Source: an uncultured Macellibacteroides sp. (GTDB taxonomy: Bacteria; Bacteroidota; Bacteroidia; Bacteroidales; Tannerellaceae). From it: DNA of 64,000 nucleotides. Shown piece after piece: positions 38,756 through 47,830 of this stretch. The position numbers and the translations under genes are program-made. Numbering within the stretch: the first letter of the stretch is position 1; each line of letters opens with the position of its first letter. The stretch is from NCBI RefSeq assembly GCF_963667135.1, contig NZ_OY762974.1, positions 1,240,001 through 1,304,000 on the forward strand. Reading direction: 5' to 3'. The notes under the pieces are model-generated. The model did not search any database. It was not told where the DNA came from and saw only the letters and a list, made by a program, of their open reading frames with translations.

Positions 38756-38978
38756 AGACAACCGATAAAACGAAATTTCAACTGCCACCTATCACTTTGC
38801 ACCTTACTATCCTTTCTACACCAGGGATGTGGCGATGAGAGATAGCTGGTGAGAGATTCTTTTCGTCTGTCACCTACCATTAGCTGGTTTCCTGCTTGGT
38901 TCTTCCCCCCGTCTCTTCCCAACTTGCCAGAAAATACTTTAACTTACTGAAATTTGTCTCCCGGATGTATGTTTTTAG

Positions 38979-39175
38979 CTGCTAAGACCCTGTTATTAAT
39001 GTGTGAAATGATTAACTTAAACTCGTTTCTCAGCTGAGTGATCATCGTCCTTCAGCTGTGGGACAATGATCACTCAGCTGGAGGACAATGGTCACCCAGT
39101 TGAGAAACGAGTTTACAACAAGATATAAAAGACTAATAACAGTAGGAACGGAGACTTATAAGTAAGTCTTAGCAG
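38979..39175. repeat. Intergenic palindromic element, copy 2
   Basis: Three nested inverted repeats flank a core: CTGCTAAGAC (38979-38988) with GTCTTAGCAG (39166-39175); CTGTTATTA (38990-38998) with TAATAACAG (39134-39142); AAACTCGTTTCTCA (39019-39032) with TGAGAAACGAGTTT (39101-39114). The core has one inverted unit (about 39031-39055) followed by two direct units, CTGTGGGACAATGATCACTC (from 39056) and GAGGACAATGGTCACCCAG (from 39081). The units are the same family as those at 9222-9302, in the same order and orientation. Confidence 0.85.
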
Positions 39176-39246
39176 GTAATGATCCTATAGTTGGACTAAA
39201 ACATATTTATATTTATCAATCTAGCCCTTTATTTGAAAATTTAATG

Positions 39247-39254
39247 TATTTTTG
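39247..39254 (+). promoter_or_regulatory. Candidate -7 box of the XRE-cupin operon
   Basis: TATTTTTG matches TAnnTTTG and lies 63 bp before the start. A TTTG at 39232 is too close to serve as a normal -33 box, so the call is tentative. Confidence 0.35.
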
Positions 39255-39316
39255 CCGCGTTTTGTTACGGATTATAAATAAAAAGGAACACAATAGAAAA
39301 CATTATATATATTATC

Positions 39317-39901
39317 ATGGGAACGAACAAGATTATAGGAGCGAAAATACAACGAATCCGCGAATCAAAAAGTCTCACCGTTCAGGAAGTTGCAGAACGC
39401 TCCGGTTTAAGTGTTGATCAGGTTGAACGCATTGAAGGAAATGTGGACTTTCCCTCATTAGCTCCATTAATCAAAATTGCCCGCGTACTTGGTGTCCGTT
39501 TGGGAACATTTCTGGACGATCAGACAGAACTTGGTCCGGTTATCTGCCGGAAACAAGATAGCAGCCCGGAAACGGAAAGCATCAGCTTCTCCAACAATGC
39601 GACTAAAGCGCGTAAGCACATGGAGTACCACTCGCTGTCTAAATCGAAATCGGGCCGTCATATGGAGCCCTTCCTCATAGACATAGCCTCATCAACTGGC
39701 GTAGATTTTATTCTTTCTACTCACGAAGGAGAAGAGTTTATCTATGTTCTTGAAGGAATTGTAGAAATTAATTATGGGAAAAACACCTATATTCTTGAAG
39801 AAGGAGATAGTATTTACTACGATTCAATTGTAGCCCACCATGTACATGCCGGGACCGGAAGTACAGCTAAAATTCTGGCTGTAGTTTATACTCCTTATTA
39901 A
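39317..39901 (+). CDS. XRE-family transcriptional regulator with C-terminal cupin
   Basis: A 194-residue regulator. The helix-turn-helix is at about residues 8-62 (IQRIRESKSLTVQEVAERSGLSVDQVERIEG). A linker follows, then a cupin at about 120-190 (GEEFIYVLEGIVEINYGKNT, YYDSIVAHHVHAGTG) that would sense a small ligand. It is 13 bp upstream of the acyl-CoA synthetase, so it likely controls that gene and senses its substrate or product. This gene pair is common in Bacteroidota. Confidence 0.93.
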   Translation: MGTNKIIGAKIQRIRESKSLTVQEVAERSGLSVDQVERIEGNVDFPSLAPLIKIARVLGVRLGTFLDDQTELGPVICRKQDSSPETESISFSNNATKARKHMEYHSLSKSKSGRHMEPFLIDIASSTGVDFILSTHEGEEFIYVLEGIVEINYGKNTYILEEGDSIYYDSIVAHHVHAGTGSTAKILAVVYTPY

Positions 39902-39914
39902 TTAGTGCTTCTTT

Positions 39915-41567
39915 ATGGAATTAAATGACAGAACAATTGGCCAGTGGCTGGAACATTGGGCACAAACTACGCCAGATAAAGAATACCTGGTTTATTCGGA
40001 CCGCGACCTTCGCTTTACCTGGAAAGAGTTTAACGAACGCGTGGACAAAATGGCCAAAGGCTTATTAGCTATCGGAGTAGAACAAGGTACCCATGTAGGC
40101 ATCTGGGCAACAAATGTACCCGACTGGCTTACTTTTTTATATGCAGGAGCCAAGCTGGGAGCAGTGCTGGTCACCGTGAACACCAATTACAAACAGCACG
40201 AACTGGAGTTTTTGGTTGACGATGCAGACATACATACCCTTTGTATTACTGAAGGAGTATTTGACGGAAACTATGTTGACATGGTTTACACCATGCTTCC
40301 CGAATTACGGGAATCTCAGCGAGGTTACCTGAAAAGCGCCCGATTCCCCAAATTAAAAAATGTTGTTTACATCGGACAGGAGAAATTCCGCGGCTTGTAT
40401 AATACCCCGGAATTGTTGCTTTTGGGTGATAATGTGAGTGAGGAAAGTCTTCATAATGCGAAAGCGAAAGTTACTTGCCATGATGTAGCGAATATGCAGT
40501 ATACTTCGGGAACAACAGGTTTCCCAAAAGGAGTTATGCTAACGCACCATAACATAGCAAATAACGGACTGTTTACAGGAGAAGGAATGGGATTTACTGC
40601 AGATGATAAACTTTGCTGCTGTGTTCCCTTATTTCACTGTTTCGGGGTTGTGTTAGCCACCATGAATTGTTTAACCCATGGATGCACCCAGGTAATGGTC
40701 GAAAAATTTGACCCACTGGTTGTGCTGGCTTCGGTTCATAAAGAACGTTGCACCGCCTTATACGGTGTGCCCACCATGTTTATTGCAGAGTTGAATCATC
40801 CGATGTTCTCTATGTTCGATCTTACTTCTTTGCGTACCGGTATTATGGCAGGCGCACTGTGTCCGATCGAACTTATGCGATCCGTAACCGAAAAAATGCA
40901 TATCACCCATATAACCAGTGTATACGGACTAACTGAAAGTTCTCCGGGAATGACGCATACCACCCTTGATCATTCTTTTGAGCAGCGATGCACAACAGTG
41001 GGAAATGAATATCCGTTTACTGAAGTAAAAATAGTAAACCCTGAAACGGGCGAAGAATGCCCTCAAGGTGTTCAGGGCGAGATATGCTGCCGCGGTTACC
41101 TGGTAATGAAAGGTTACTATAAAAATCCTCAGGCAACAGCCGAAGTAATCGACAAGGGCGCATGGCTACACAGCGGCGATCTTGGTATCAAAAACGAGCA
41201 GGGAAATTACGTTATTACCGGTCGTATCAAAGATATGATTATCCGTGGAGGCGAAAATATATATCCACGTGAGATAGAAGAATTTTTATATCATCTTGAT
41301 GGAGTTAAAGATGTTCAGGTAGCAGCTATTCCTTCTGAGAAATATGGAGAAGAGGTTGGAGCCTTTATCATATTACGCGAAGGAGCAAGCCTGTCGGATG
41401 AAATTGTAAAAGACTTCTGCCGCGGTAAAATAGCGCGCCACAAGATTCCCAAATATATATTCTTTATTGAAGGATTTCCGCTTACCGGAAGTGGCAAAAT
41501 ACAAAAATACAAATTGAAGGAAATTGGCCTTCAACTATTAAAAGACCAGGGAATTACACCCCCTTGA
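39915..41567 (+). CDS. AMP-forming acyl-CoA synthetase
   Basis: A 550-residue ANL-superfamily enzyme that activates a carboxylic acid as acyl-AMP and then acyl-CoA. Motifs are [20 protein letters not shown] (P-loop, about 195-215), [46 protein letters not shown] and the catalytic Lys in [12 protein letters not shown]. The length and sequence fit medium- or long-chain fatty acid-type synthetases; the acid is not identifiable. It is co-transcribed with the XRE-cupin gene and ended by a strong terminator. Confidence 0.94.
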   Translation: MELNDRTIGQWLEHWAQTTPDKEYLVYSDRDLRFTWKEFNERVDKMAKGLLAIGVEQGTHVGIWATNVPDWLTFLYAGAKLGAVLVTVNTNYKQHELEFLVDDADIHTLCITEGVFDGNYVDMVYTMLPELRESQRGYLKSARFPKLKNVVYIGQEKFRGLYNTPELLLLGDNVSEESLHNAKAKVTCHDVANMQYTSGTTGFPKGVMLTHHNIANNGLFTGEGMGFTADDKLCCCVPLFHCFGVVLATMNCLTHGCTQVMVEKFDPLVVLASVHKERCTALYGVPTMFIAELNHPMFSMFDLTSLRTGIMAGALCPIELMRSVTEKMHITHITSVYGLTESSPGMTHTTLDHSFEQRCTTVGNEYPFTEVKIVNPETGEECPQGVQGEICCRGYLVMKGYYKNPQATAEVIDKGAWLHSGDLGIKNEQGNYVITGRIKDMIIRGGENIYPREIEEFLYHLDGVKDVQVAAIPSEKYGEEVGAFIILREGASLSDEIVKDFCRGKIARHKIPKYIFFIEGFPLTGSGKIQKYKLKEIGLQLLKDQGITPP

Positions 41568-41574
41568 ACAGGTT

Positions 41575-41610
41575 AAGAGAGTATCTCCGTACGGAGATAC
41601 TCTCTTTTTC
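41575..41610 (+). terminator. Rho-independent terminator of the XRE/acyl-CoA synthetase operon
   Basis: AAGAGAGTATCTCCGT and ACGGAGATACTCTCTT form a perfect 16-bp stem (41575-41606) followed by TTT and CTTTT. Confidence 0.9.
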
Positions 41611-41643
41611 TTTTACTTAACATATATCTTCACGCTTTTTCTT

Positions 41644-41651
41644 TACCTTTG
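41644..41651 (+). promoter_or_regulatory. Candidate -7 box of ahcY
   Basis: TACCTTTG matches the Bacteroidota -7 consensus, 29-36 bp before the ahcY start. The -33 region lacks a clear TTG. Confidence 0.5.
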
Positions 41652-41679
41652 CCCCCTGAACAATATAGTTTTATTCATT

Positions 41680-43098
41680 ATGTCACAACTATTTCCAACA
41701 AATCTGTCCTACAAAGTAGCAGATATGAGTTTGGCTGACTTTGGTCGCAAAGAGATTGAAATCGCCGAACACGAAATGCCGGGATTAATGGCGCTTCGCT
41801 CGAAGTACGCCGATAAGAAGCCTTTGAAAGGGGCACGTATCACCGGCTCACTGCATATGACTATCCAGACTGCAGTGTTGATCGAAACATTAGTTGCATT
41901 GGGTGCGGATGTTCGCTGGGCCAGTTGCAATATCTTCTCTACCCAAGACCATGCTGCAGCAGCTATCGCAGAAGCTGGTGTTCCTGTTTTTGCCTGGAAA
42001 GGCGAATCGCTGGAAGAATATTGGTGGTGCACAGATATGGCTCTTCGTTTTCCGGAAGGAAAAGGTCCTCATTTAATTGTTGACGATGGAGGGGACGCTT
42101 CTTTATTGATTCACATGGGTTATCGTGCAGAAAATGATGCACAGACCATCAACCGTAAAGGTGGAAATCACGAAGAACAGGTTATTCTGGATACACTAAA
42201 CAATATATTGGCTGAAGACAATCAACGCTGGCATCGTGCCATTGCTGACCTGAAGGGAATTTCGGAAGAAACAACCACAGGGGTTCACAGACTTTATCAG
42301 ATGATGGAAAAGGGGGAACTGCTTGTTCCAGCCATAAACGTGAACGACTCGGTAACGAAATCGAAATTCGACAACCTATACGGATGCCGCGAATCGTTGG
42401 CTGATGGAATCAAACGTGCTACGGATGTAATGATTGCTGGTAAAGTAGTCGTTGTATTAGGTTACGGTGATGTAGGTAAAGGTTGCTCGCGTTCCATGCG
42501 TTCGTATGGTGCACGCGTAATTGTTACCGAAATAGATCCGATCTGTGCTTTACAGGCAGCAATGGAAGGCTTTGAAGTTACTACCATGGAAGAAGCAGTA
42601 ACCGAAGGAAATATCTTTGTTACCACTACAGGAAACAGCGATATTATCACCATTGAGCATATGGCACAGATGAAAGATCAGGCTATCGTTTGTAACATTG
42701 GCCACTTCGACAACGAAATACAGGTAAACGAGTTGGTAACTTATCCCAACATCAAGCATACAAACATCAAGCCACAGGTAGATAAATACACATTCCCGAC
42801 AGGAAATTCAATTTTCTTGCTTGCCGAAGGTCGTTTGGTAAACCTTGGATGTGCTACTGGTCACCCTTCTTTTGTAATGAGCAACTCATTTACAAACCAG
42901 GTTCTTGCCCAGATTGACTTATGGGAAAAGGACTACGAAGTAGGTGTTTACCGTCTTCCAAAATATTTGGATGAAGAGGTAGCCCGCCTGCATCTTGAAC
43001 GTATCGGCGTAAAGCTTACGGTACTTAGCCAAAAGCAGGCCGATTATATCGGAGTACCTGTTGAAGGTCCTTACAAACCAGAACACTACAGATATTAA
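41680..43098 (+). CDS. ahcY: Adenosylhomocysteinase
   Basis: A 472-residue NAD-dependent enzyme that splits S-adenosylhomocysteine into adenosine and homocysteine, relieving product inhibition of methyltransferases. Motifs are [32 protein letters not shown], the NAD-binding [28 protein letters not shown] and the C-terminal [10 protein letters not shown]. Length is typical of the form with the 40-residue insertion. It has its own promoter and a terminator right behind it. Confidence 0.98.
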   Translation: MSQLFPTNLSYKVADMSLADFGRKEIEIAEHEMPGLMALRSKYADKKPLKGARITGSLHMTIQTAVLIETLVALGADVRWASCNIFSTQDHAAAAIAEAGVPVFAWKGESLEEYWWCTDMALRFPEGKGPHLIVDDGGDASLLIHMGYRAENDAQTINRKGGNHEEQVILDTLNNILAEDNQRWHRAIADLKGISEETTTGVHRLYQMMEKGELLVPAINVNDSVTKSKFDNLYGCRESLADGIKRATDVMIAGKVVVVLGYGDVGKGCSRSMRSYGARVIVTEIDPICALQAAMEGFEVTTMEEAVTEGNIFVTTTGNSDIITIEHMAQMKDQAIVCNIGHFDNEIQVNELVTYPNIKHTNIKPQVDKYTFPTGNSIFLLAEGRLVNLGCATGHPSFVMSNSFTNQVLAQIDLWEKDYEVGVYRLPKYLDEEVARLHLERIGVKLTVLSQKQADYIGVPVEGPYKPEHYRY

Positions 43099-43104
43099 TG
43101 AACC

Positions 43105-43140
43105 AGAGGGTGATCGGAAACCCGATTCACCCTCTTTCAT
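43105..43140 (+). terminator. Terminator-like hairpin after ahcY
   Basis: GAGGGTGATCGG (43106-43117) pairs with CCGATTCACCCTC (43122-43134), with one unpaired T, followed by TTTCATTT. It falls between the ahcY stop and the glycosyltransferase start at 43151, so read-through may be partly limited. Confidence 0.75.
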
Positions 43141-43150
43141 TTACTCAATT

Positions 43151-44269
43151 ATGAAGATCGCCATCCTTTCTCCTTTTTATCCCTATCGCGGAGGTATAGC
43201 CCAGTTCAGTGCTATGCTTTACTCCGAGTTTGCCCGCAACCATCAGGTAAAAGCTTTCAACTTCAAACGATTATACCCTGGAATCCTGTTTCCTGGAAAA
43301 AGCCAGTATGTTGAAAAGAATGATCAGGCGCTAGCCGTGGACAGCGTTCGGTCGCTGGACAGTATCAATCCCATCAGCTATTTTACAACGGTAAGCGCAC
43401 TCGAAGAATTCGCTCCCGATTTGTTAATAATAAGTTATTGGATGAGTTTTTTTGTTCCAGGTTATGCTCACATAGCGAACCGAATGAAAAATCGTTGCAA
43501 GGTAATAGCGTTGCTGCACAATGCCATACCTCATGAGCCACGTCTTGTAGACAAACCTCTGGCCAAACTGTTTTTTAGTCAATGCCATGGTTTCATTACC
43601 CTAAGCGAGAATGTAAAAAACGACCTTCATTCAATCCAACCGCAGGCACGTTGTATGGTAAGTCCGCATCCGCTATACAATCATTTCGGAGAGAGAAAAG
43701 AAAGAGCTGAAGCTTGTCGTTCTTTAGGAATGGATCCCGAAAAGAAAACCCTGCTATTCTTCGGTTTAATACGTCATTATAAAGGTCTCGACCTGTTAAT
43801 AGATGTCATGTCTAAACTGGACGAAACTTTTCAGCTTGTTATAGCAGGCGAATGTTACGGCAGTTTCGAAAAATACCAGCATCAAATTAATGCTTCAAAT
43901 GCCGCCAGACGTATCCACGTGTACAACCAATACATAAAAGACGACGAAATTGCAACTTACTTTTCTGCCGCCGATGCATTAATACTACCGTACAGGTCGG
44001 CCACTCAAAGCGGAGTTGTATCTATTGCCTATCACTTTAATGTACCTATGATAAGTACTCCTGTTGGAGACTTCCCAGACAGCATCAGCACTCCGGGAAC
44101 AGGTATAATATCGAATAGCATAACCGCCCTGGCTTTGGAAGAATCCATTACAACTCTCTTCACTGGTAAAAACAGAGCTATTTGCCTGGAGAACATAGAC
44201 AAAGAGAAAGCAACCTTATCGTGGGAAACCTTCGCAACCAAGATTCTGGAATTTGTAAAAGGAATATAA
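43151..44269 (+). CDS. GT-B-fold glycosyltransferase (GT4-like)
   Basis: A 372-residue enzyme from the ATG at 43151 (MKIAILSPFYPYRGGIAQFS). Earlier in-frame codons from 43061 belong to the ahcY coding region and its hairpin. The GT-B signs are an N-terminal Gly-rich donor/acceptor loop (YRGGIAQFS), LLFFGLIRHYKGLDLLIDV (the start of the second Rossmann domain, with Arg/Lys for the nucleotide sugar) and ALILPYRSATQSGVVSIAYHF, the retaining-enzyme motif with a Gln in place of the usual Glu. The substrate is unknown. It stands apart from the glycosyltransferase cluster at 58256-63157. Confidence 0.88.
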   Translation: MKIAILSPFYPYRGGIAQFSAMLYSEFARNHQVKAFNFKRLYPGILFPGKSQYVEKNDQALAVDSVRSLDSINPISYFTTVSALEEFAPDLLIISYWMSFFVPGYAHIANRMKNRCKVIALLHNAIPHEPRLVDKPLAKLFFSQCHGFITLSENVKNDLHSIQPQARCMVSPHPLYNHFGERKERAEACRSLGMDPEKKTLLFFGLIRHYKGLDLLIDVMSKLDETFQLVIAGECYGSFEKYQHQINASNAARRIHVYNQYIKDDEIATYFSAADALILPYRSATQSGVVSIAYHFNVPMISTPVGDFPDSISTPGTGIISNSITALALEESITTLFTGKNRAICLENIDKEKATLSWETFATKILEFVKGI

Positions 44270-44289
44270 GCAAACCTCAGTAGTAAATA

Positions 44290-45147
44290 CTAGGGAACGT
44301 ACGTGATTTTCTTTTCAAGTTTTTCAGCCATCTCGGGAGTAATATCTCCCATATCCAGAAGATATTCCAGCCAAAGCTGATCAATATTATATTGATCACC
44401 CAGCGCATATTTAATCGCCCCATCGAAAGACCAGGGAATAACAAACTGTGTACTACGATTGATTTTGCGAATAAAATCTTTGTCTTTATTTTTGGCTAGC
44501 CAGACAAAAAAGAATCCGGTATAGCGATAACCTTCCGTGTAATTACCTCCCGACTTCCTGTCCTTTTCGTCGAAGTAGCCATTCATACATCGAATTGCAT
44601 CAGCCATCCCTTCCACATATGCCCAGTAAATTCTATTCGTGTAATAATCACCTATACCTTGCGGCCTTAACTGATACACATGGGTAAGTTCATGGCATAA
44701 TACACCTTTTGTCTCGGATTTCAAATAAGCGGTATCTTTTCGTGAAAAAGAGTAGGTAACCCATCGCGTGTTATATTCGATTGTCTTGTTTGATGATTCA
44801 TTGTCATTGTGCTTGGAAGCAATAACTTCAGATCCATCACCAAAATCTTTCAAAACAAGGTTTAATTTTTGGATGTACGGAATACTATCGTCTTCAGGAA
44901 AATAAAGGGTTTGAATAACTCGGTGAGATTCTTCAATCAGATATCCTTCTGGATTAGGCAATCCTAGTTTGAACAGATCAGATTCATGGCTTGATGCAAC
45001 TGAATTTTCAAATGAGATTTCTCCAACATGATTACTTTTACTTGTGATTGTCCTTTTAAATGAAGTGACATTAAAATCACAGGCCAATAGGAATATATTG
45101 ACAAAAATAACACAGGCAACAGAGAAAACAACATTCTTAGGTTTCAT
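44290..45147 (-). CDS. Basic-secretory-protein-like metallopeptidase, lipoprotein
   Basis: A 285-residue lipoprotein (MKPKNVVFSVACVIFVNIFL then LAC) of the BSP/PF04450 family. The zinc motif HELTHVYQ is within VLCHELTHVYQLRPQGIG, and the downstream AYVEGMADAIRCMNGYF and GYRYTGFFFVWLAKN match the family. It has clear sequence similarity to the neighbour at 45169 across its whole mature part. These are presumed zincin-type peptidases. It follows the paralogue by 21 bp and the susCD pair by about 1 kb, on the same strand, so it is likely part of the second PUL. Confidence 0.88.
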   Translation of the reverse strand: MKPKNVVFSVACVIFVNIFLLACDFNVTSFKRTITSKSNHVGEISFENSVASSHESDLFKLGLPNPEGYLIEESHRVIQTLYFPEDDSIPYIQKLNLVLKDFGDGSEVIASKHNDNESSNKTIEYNTRWVTYSFSRKDTAYLKSETKGVLCHELTHVYQLRPQGIGDYYTNRIYWAYVEGMADAIRCMNGYFDEKDRKSGGNYTEGYRYTGFFFVWLAKNKDKDFIRKINRSTQFVIPWSFDGAIKYALGDQYNIDQLWLEYLLDMGDITPEMAEKLEKKITYVP

Positions 45148-45168
45148 AACTGCAAAAATAAATAAAGA

Positions 45169-45966
45169 TTACTTATTATCCCCCATTTCTTGAAGATATT
45201 GATTCCATATCTCATCAATTTGATATTGATCACCCAGCGAATATTTAATCGCTCCATCGAAAGACCAAGGAATAACCTTCAGCGTACTATTGTTGAACTT
45301 CTTTAAAAAGTCTTTATCCTTGGTTTGAGTGAGCCAGACCAGAAAAAATCCTGTGGTACGATAGCCATCCATATAATTTCCGCCTTTTGGCCTATCCGCT
45401 AAAGTAAAACATCCGTTAATCAAACGAACAGCATCTGCCACACCTTCAATCATGGCAAAAAATATTTTATTTGTTCCATACGAACCAATTCCCTGTGGCT
45501 CCAGTTGAAATCCATGCGTAAGTTCATGATATAAGACACCCTTGGTTTCATACGAAACTTTATCCATATCATTTACTTTACCATAAGTTCGTTCAATCCA
45601 TTTTGTACTATAATCTATATATATAGCCGGAGGATTGCCTCCTTTCGCAGATATTCCATCAAATTCTTTTACTGTATAATTAATCTTTTTTATACCGGGT
45701 ATACTATCTGAGGGAGAAAAATAAAGTGTTTCCAAAACTTTTCTGGCTTCGCGGGCAATATATTCTTTCGGGTTTGAAACCAGCTTGTTATAAATTCTAC
45801 TACCTTCTGTATCGGGAGACAGGTTTTTAAAAACGATATCACCTACAAAATAGGAATTCCAATCGCTTAGTTTCTCTGCTTGACGTGGTTGCGCGAACAA
45901 ACCGGAAGGGTGAATACAGTTCAAAAAAAGCAGAAAACCAAACACATAAAACATATTTTTTTTCAT
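45169..45966 (-). CDS. Basic-secretory-protein-like metallopeptidase, signal-peptidase-I type
   Basis: A 265-residue exported protein. The ATG at 45966 (MKKNMFYVFGFLLFLNCIHP ... FAQ) is preferred over a TTG two codons upstream. Zinc motif HELTHGFQ lies within VLYHELTHGFQLEPQGIG, followed by AMIEGVADAVRLINGCF and GYRTTGFFLVWLTQ. Unlike the downstream paralogue it has no lipobox and probably ends in the periplasm or outside. The duplication with different anchoring suggests a division of work, one copy on the membrane and one soluble. Confidence 0.88.
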   Translation of the reverse strand: MKKNMFYVFGFLLFLNCIHPSGLFAQPRQAEKLSDWNSYFVGDIVFKNLSPDTEGSRIYNKLVSNPKEYIAREARKVLETLYFSPSDSIPGIKKINYTVKEFDGISAKGGNPPAIYIDYSTKWIERTYGKVNDMDKVSYETKGVLYHELTHGFQLEPQGIGSYGTNKIFFAMIEGVADAVRLINGCFTLADRPKGGNYMDGYRTTGFFLVWLTQTKDKDFLKKFNNSTLKVIPWSFDGAIKYSLGDQYQIDEIWNQYLQEMGDNK

Positions 45967-46017
45967 AGCCAATTTATTTATTCAATTAGGGTATAAAGAT
46001 AATAATCTATGAATAGA

Positions 46018-46079
46018 AGAGGTTGTTTCAAAGAAGATTATAGACAATTGAGCTATATCTGGTTCTTGAAACAACCTCT
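46018..46079 (-). promoter_or_regulatory. Long-loop inverted repeat between susD and the BSP genes
   Basis: AGAGGTTGTTTCAA (46018-46031) and TTGAAACAACCTCT (46066-46079) are perfect 14-bp complements with a 34-nt loop. No T-run follows on the minus strand. It may slow or process the transcript between the susCD and peptidase genes, giving different levels of the two parts. Confidence 0.5.
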
Positions 46080-46105
46080 ATTATTACTACTTCAGCGGAA
46101 AAATA

Positions 46106-47809
46106 TTATTCCCAACCTCTTGTAGTCTGCTTGATCATCGGGTTAGAGTTCACGATACGAGAAGGAATAGGGAATACTTCATAATCCTTATCTGTCTTAT
46201 CTTGCTCTTTATCCCACCATGCATCTCCAAAACGCCCCCAACGAATCAGGTCTGTACGTCTGCGGTGTTCGCCAAGGAATTCGCGCCCCCATTCATCAAT
46301 AAATTCCTGATCGGTCAGTTTAGCAAGATTTGCTTCATAGCTTTGAGCCGTCCATGCTGCTGAAGGGAAATTACGTTTACGAACAGCATCCAGTAATTTA
46401 GCTGCACCAACCTTATCTCCTGCTTTGTATTTGCATTCAGCTAGTGAATAGTAAATTTCAGCAAGACGAATTTCGGCTACCGAATTGTTCATAAACAATC
46501 CAAGAGTATGAGAGAATGGACCAAATTTCATCAAACGTACACCTGAGTTTTCTTCTCCGGTGGTTACACCAGAACCTTCAGACCATCTTCCATTTGGTTT
46601 TTCTGAGAAACGACCAACCTGATCTACAAAGGAAAGAGGCTTTCCTGACCATTCTTCAGAACCAGAAACTGGTTTAGAAAGATCATAACCAAATCCTTTC
46701 TTTCTATCAAACTCAAATTGAGGACCTACAAGGAAGAATCCTTCGTAATTTCCGGTGTTATCAACAACTTCGTAATTGCGTTTGCGGTAATCGGCATCAG
46801 CATACTTTTCAAAAGGCTTTCCTAAATTATAATTGTAGATATTACCATCAAGGTCTCTCGATGGAGTAAGTGAAATACCATTATAACCATTCCAACCGTC
46901 TGTATCCAGGATAGAGTTAGATTTGTAATGATGAAATGCCGAATACATCCAACCAAGTTCATATAAGTTCCGAGCATGTGGCCATTCAAAAAGATTTTCA
47001 GGAGACAACTTTTTCAGAACAGATGAACGGAAAGGTCCTCTGTAATCTGTATCCAGTGAGAATGTTCCATACTTACCGTCAATGATATCCTGAGCAACAG
47101 CCATACAATCGGCCGAACGATCTACTCCGGTCCATACCTTAGCATTCAGATACATTCTAACCAATAACGCTGCAGCAGAACCTTGAGAGAAGTGTCCGGG
47201 GATAGCTTCTTTTTTCAATCCGGGAATAGCTTCTTTTAGTTCTTTTTCCATGTAGGCAAAAACCTCCTGTGGTGTAGATTGAGGATTTACGGTTGTAATA
47301 TCTTCGTTAATTGGAACATGACGGAAGAAATCGATCAACCAGGTGTAATACCATACACGTAAAGCACGAAGCTCACCTGAATAATTTGCTTTTTCTGCAT
47401 CACTTAAACCAATTGCACCAAAATCAAGATTATCGAAAGCGATCAACACATTGTTAATCTGAGAGATTCCTTGATAAGGACCTACCCAGCTACCATTAAT
47501 CTGATTTTGCAAATAATCCCAGTTATGTCTGTGCAGACGAACCCACTGACCTTCATCCCAGCCATGTTTCCCTTTTTGAGTCCAAACAAAGTGGTCGGCA
47601 GTTAACTCCTGCAACATCCAGCGATCGCCATCCCATGCACACCAATGTCCATGTTCATAAGGGCGAAGTACGGCTGCCTCAACCGAATTTTTATCAGTAA
47701 AGTAGTTATCTGATGTCAGAACATCAAATGGCTCTTCTGTTAAATCCGTACAAGAAGGCATTAGTATTCCGAGTAATAAGAAAAGATATAAAAAATTTAT
47801 TTTTTTCAT
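46106..47809 (-). CDS. SusD/RagB-family outer-membrane lipoprotein (second locus)
   Basis: A 567-residue lipoprotein (MKKINFLYLFLLLGILMPSC). SusD-like features include EELTADHFVWTQKGKHGWDEGQ near the N-terminus, NNVLIAFDNLDF, ELRALRVWYYTWLIDFF, EIRLAEIYYSLAECKYKAG and the C-terminal WGREFLGEHRRRTDLIRWGRF and FPIPSRIVNSNPMIKQTTRGW. It follows susC by 21 bp. The protein is longer and more acidic and aromatic than the SusD at 2371. The ligand is unknown; the peptidase neighbours make a peptide or glycoprotein possible. Confidence 0.95.
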   Translation of the reverse strand: MKKINFLYLFLLLGILMPSCTDLTEEPFDVLTSDNYFTDKNSVEAAVLRPYEHGHWCAWDGDRWMLQELTADHFVWTQKGKHGWDEGQWVRLHRHNWDYLQNQINGSWVGPYQGISQINNVLIAFDNLDFGAIGLSDAEKANYSGELRALRVWYYTWLIDFFRHVPINEDITTVNPQSTPQEVFAYMEKELKEAIPGLKKEAIPGHFSQGSAAALLVRMYLNAKVWTGVDRSADCMAVAQDIIDGKYGTFSLDTDYRGPFRSSVLKKLSPENLFEWPHARNLYELGWMYSAFHHYKSNSILDTDGWNGYNGISLTPSRDLDGNIYNYNLGKPFEKYADADYRKRNYEVVDNTGNYEGFFLVGPQFEFDRKKGFGYDLSKPVSGSEEWSGKPLSFVDQVGRFSEKPNGRWSEGSGVTTGEENSGVRLMKFGPFSHTLGLFMNNSVAEIRLAEIYYSLAECKYKAGDKVGAAKLLDAVRKRNFPSAAWTAQSYEANLAKLTDQEFIDEWGREFLGEHRRRTDLIRWGRFGDAWWDKEQDKTDKDYEVFPIPSRIVNSNPMIKQTTRGWE

Positions 47810-47830
47810 AATGCGATTAATTTTAAGCTA

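Larger units (their letters stand above)
38756..39316. other. Non-coding stretch between rpsO and the XRE-cupin gene
   Basis: No gene-like frame is seen. It contains the second copy of the palindromic element (38979-39175) and, before it, stretches with CTGTCACCTACCAT and GATGAGAGATAG words. These loosely recall the TGACAGATG-rich DNA next to copy 1. The promoter side of the next gene is at 39232-39260. Confidence 0.55.

Noticed and set aside
41612-41679. Possible SAM/SAH riboswitch before ahcY
   Set aside because: Only about 70 bp separate the upstream terminator from the start codon, and no such fold can be drawn.
43061-43150. Upstream extension of the glycosyltransferase into the ahcY end
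   Set aside because: These codons overlap the ahcY coding end and its terminator hairpin in another frame; the GT-B fold begins at 43151.
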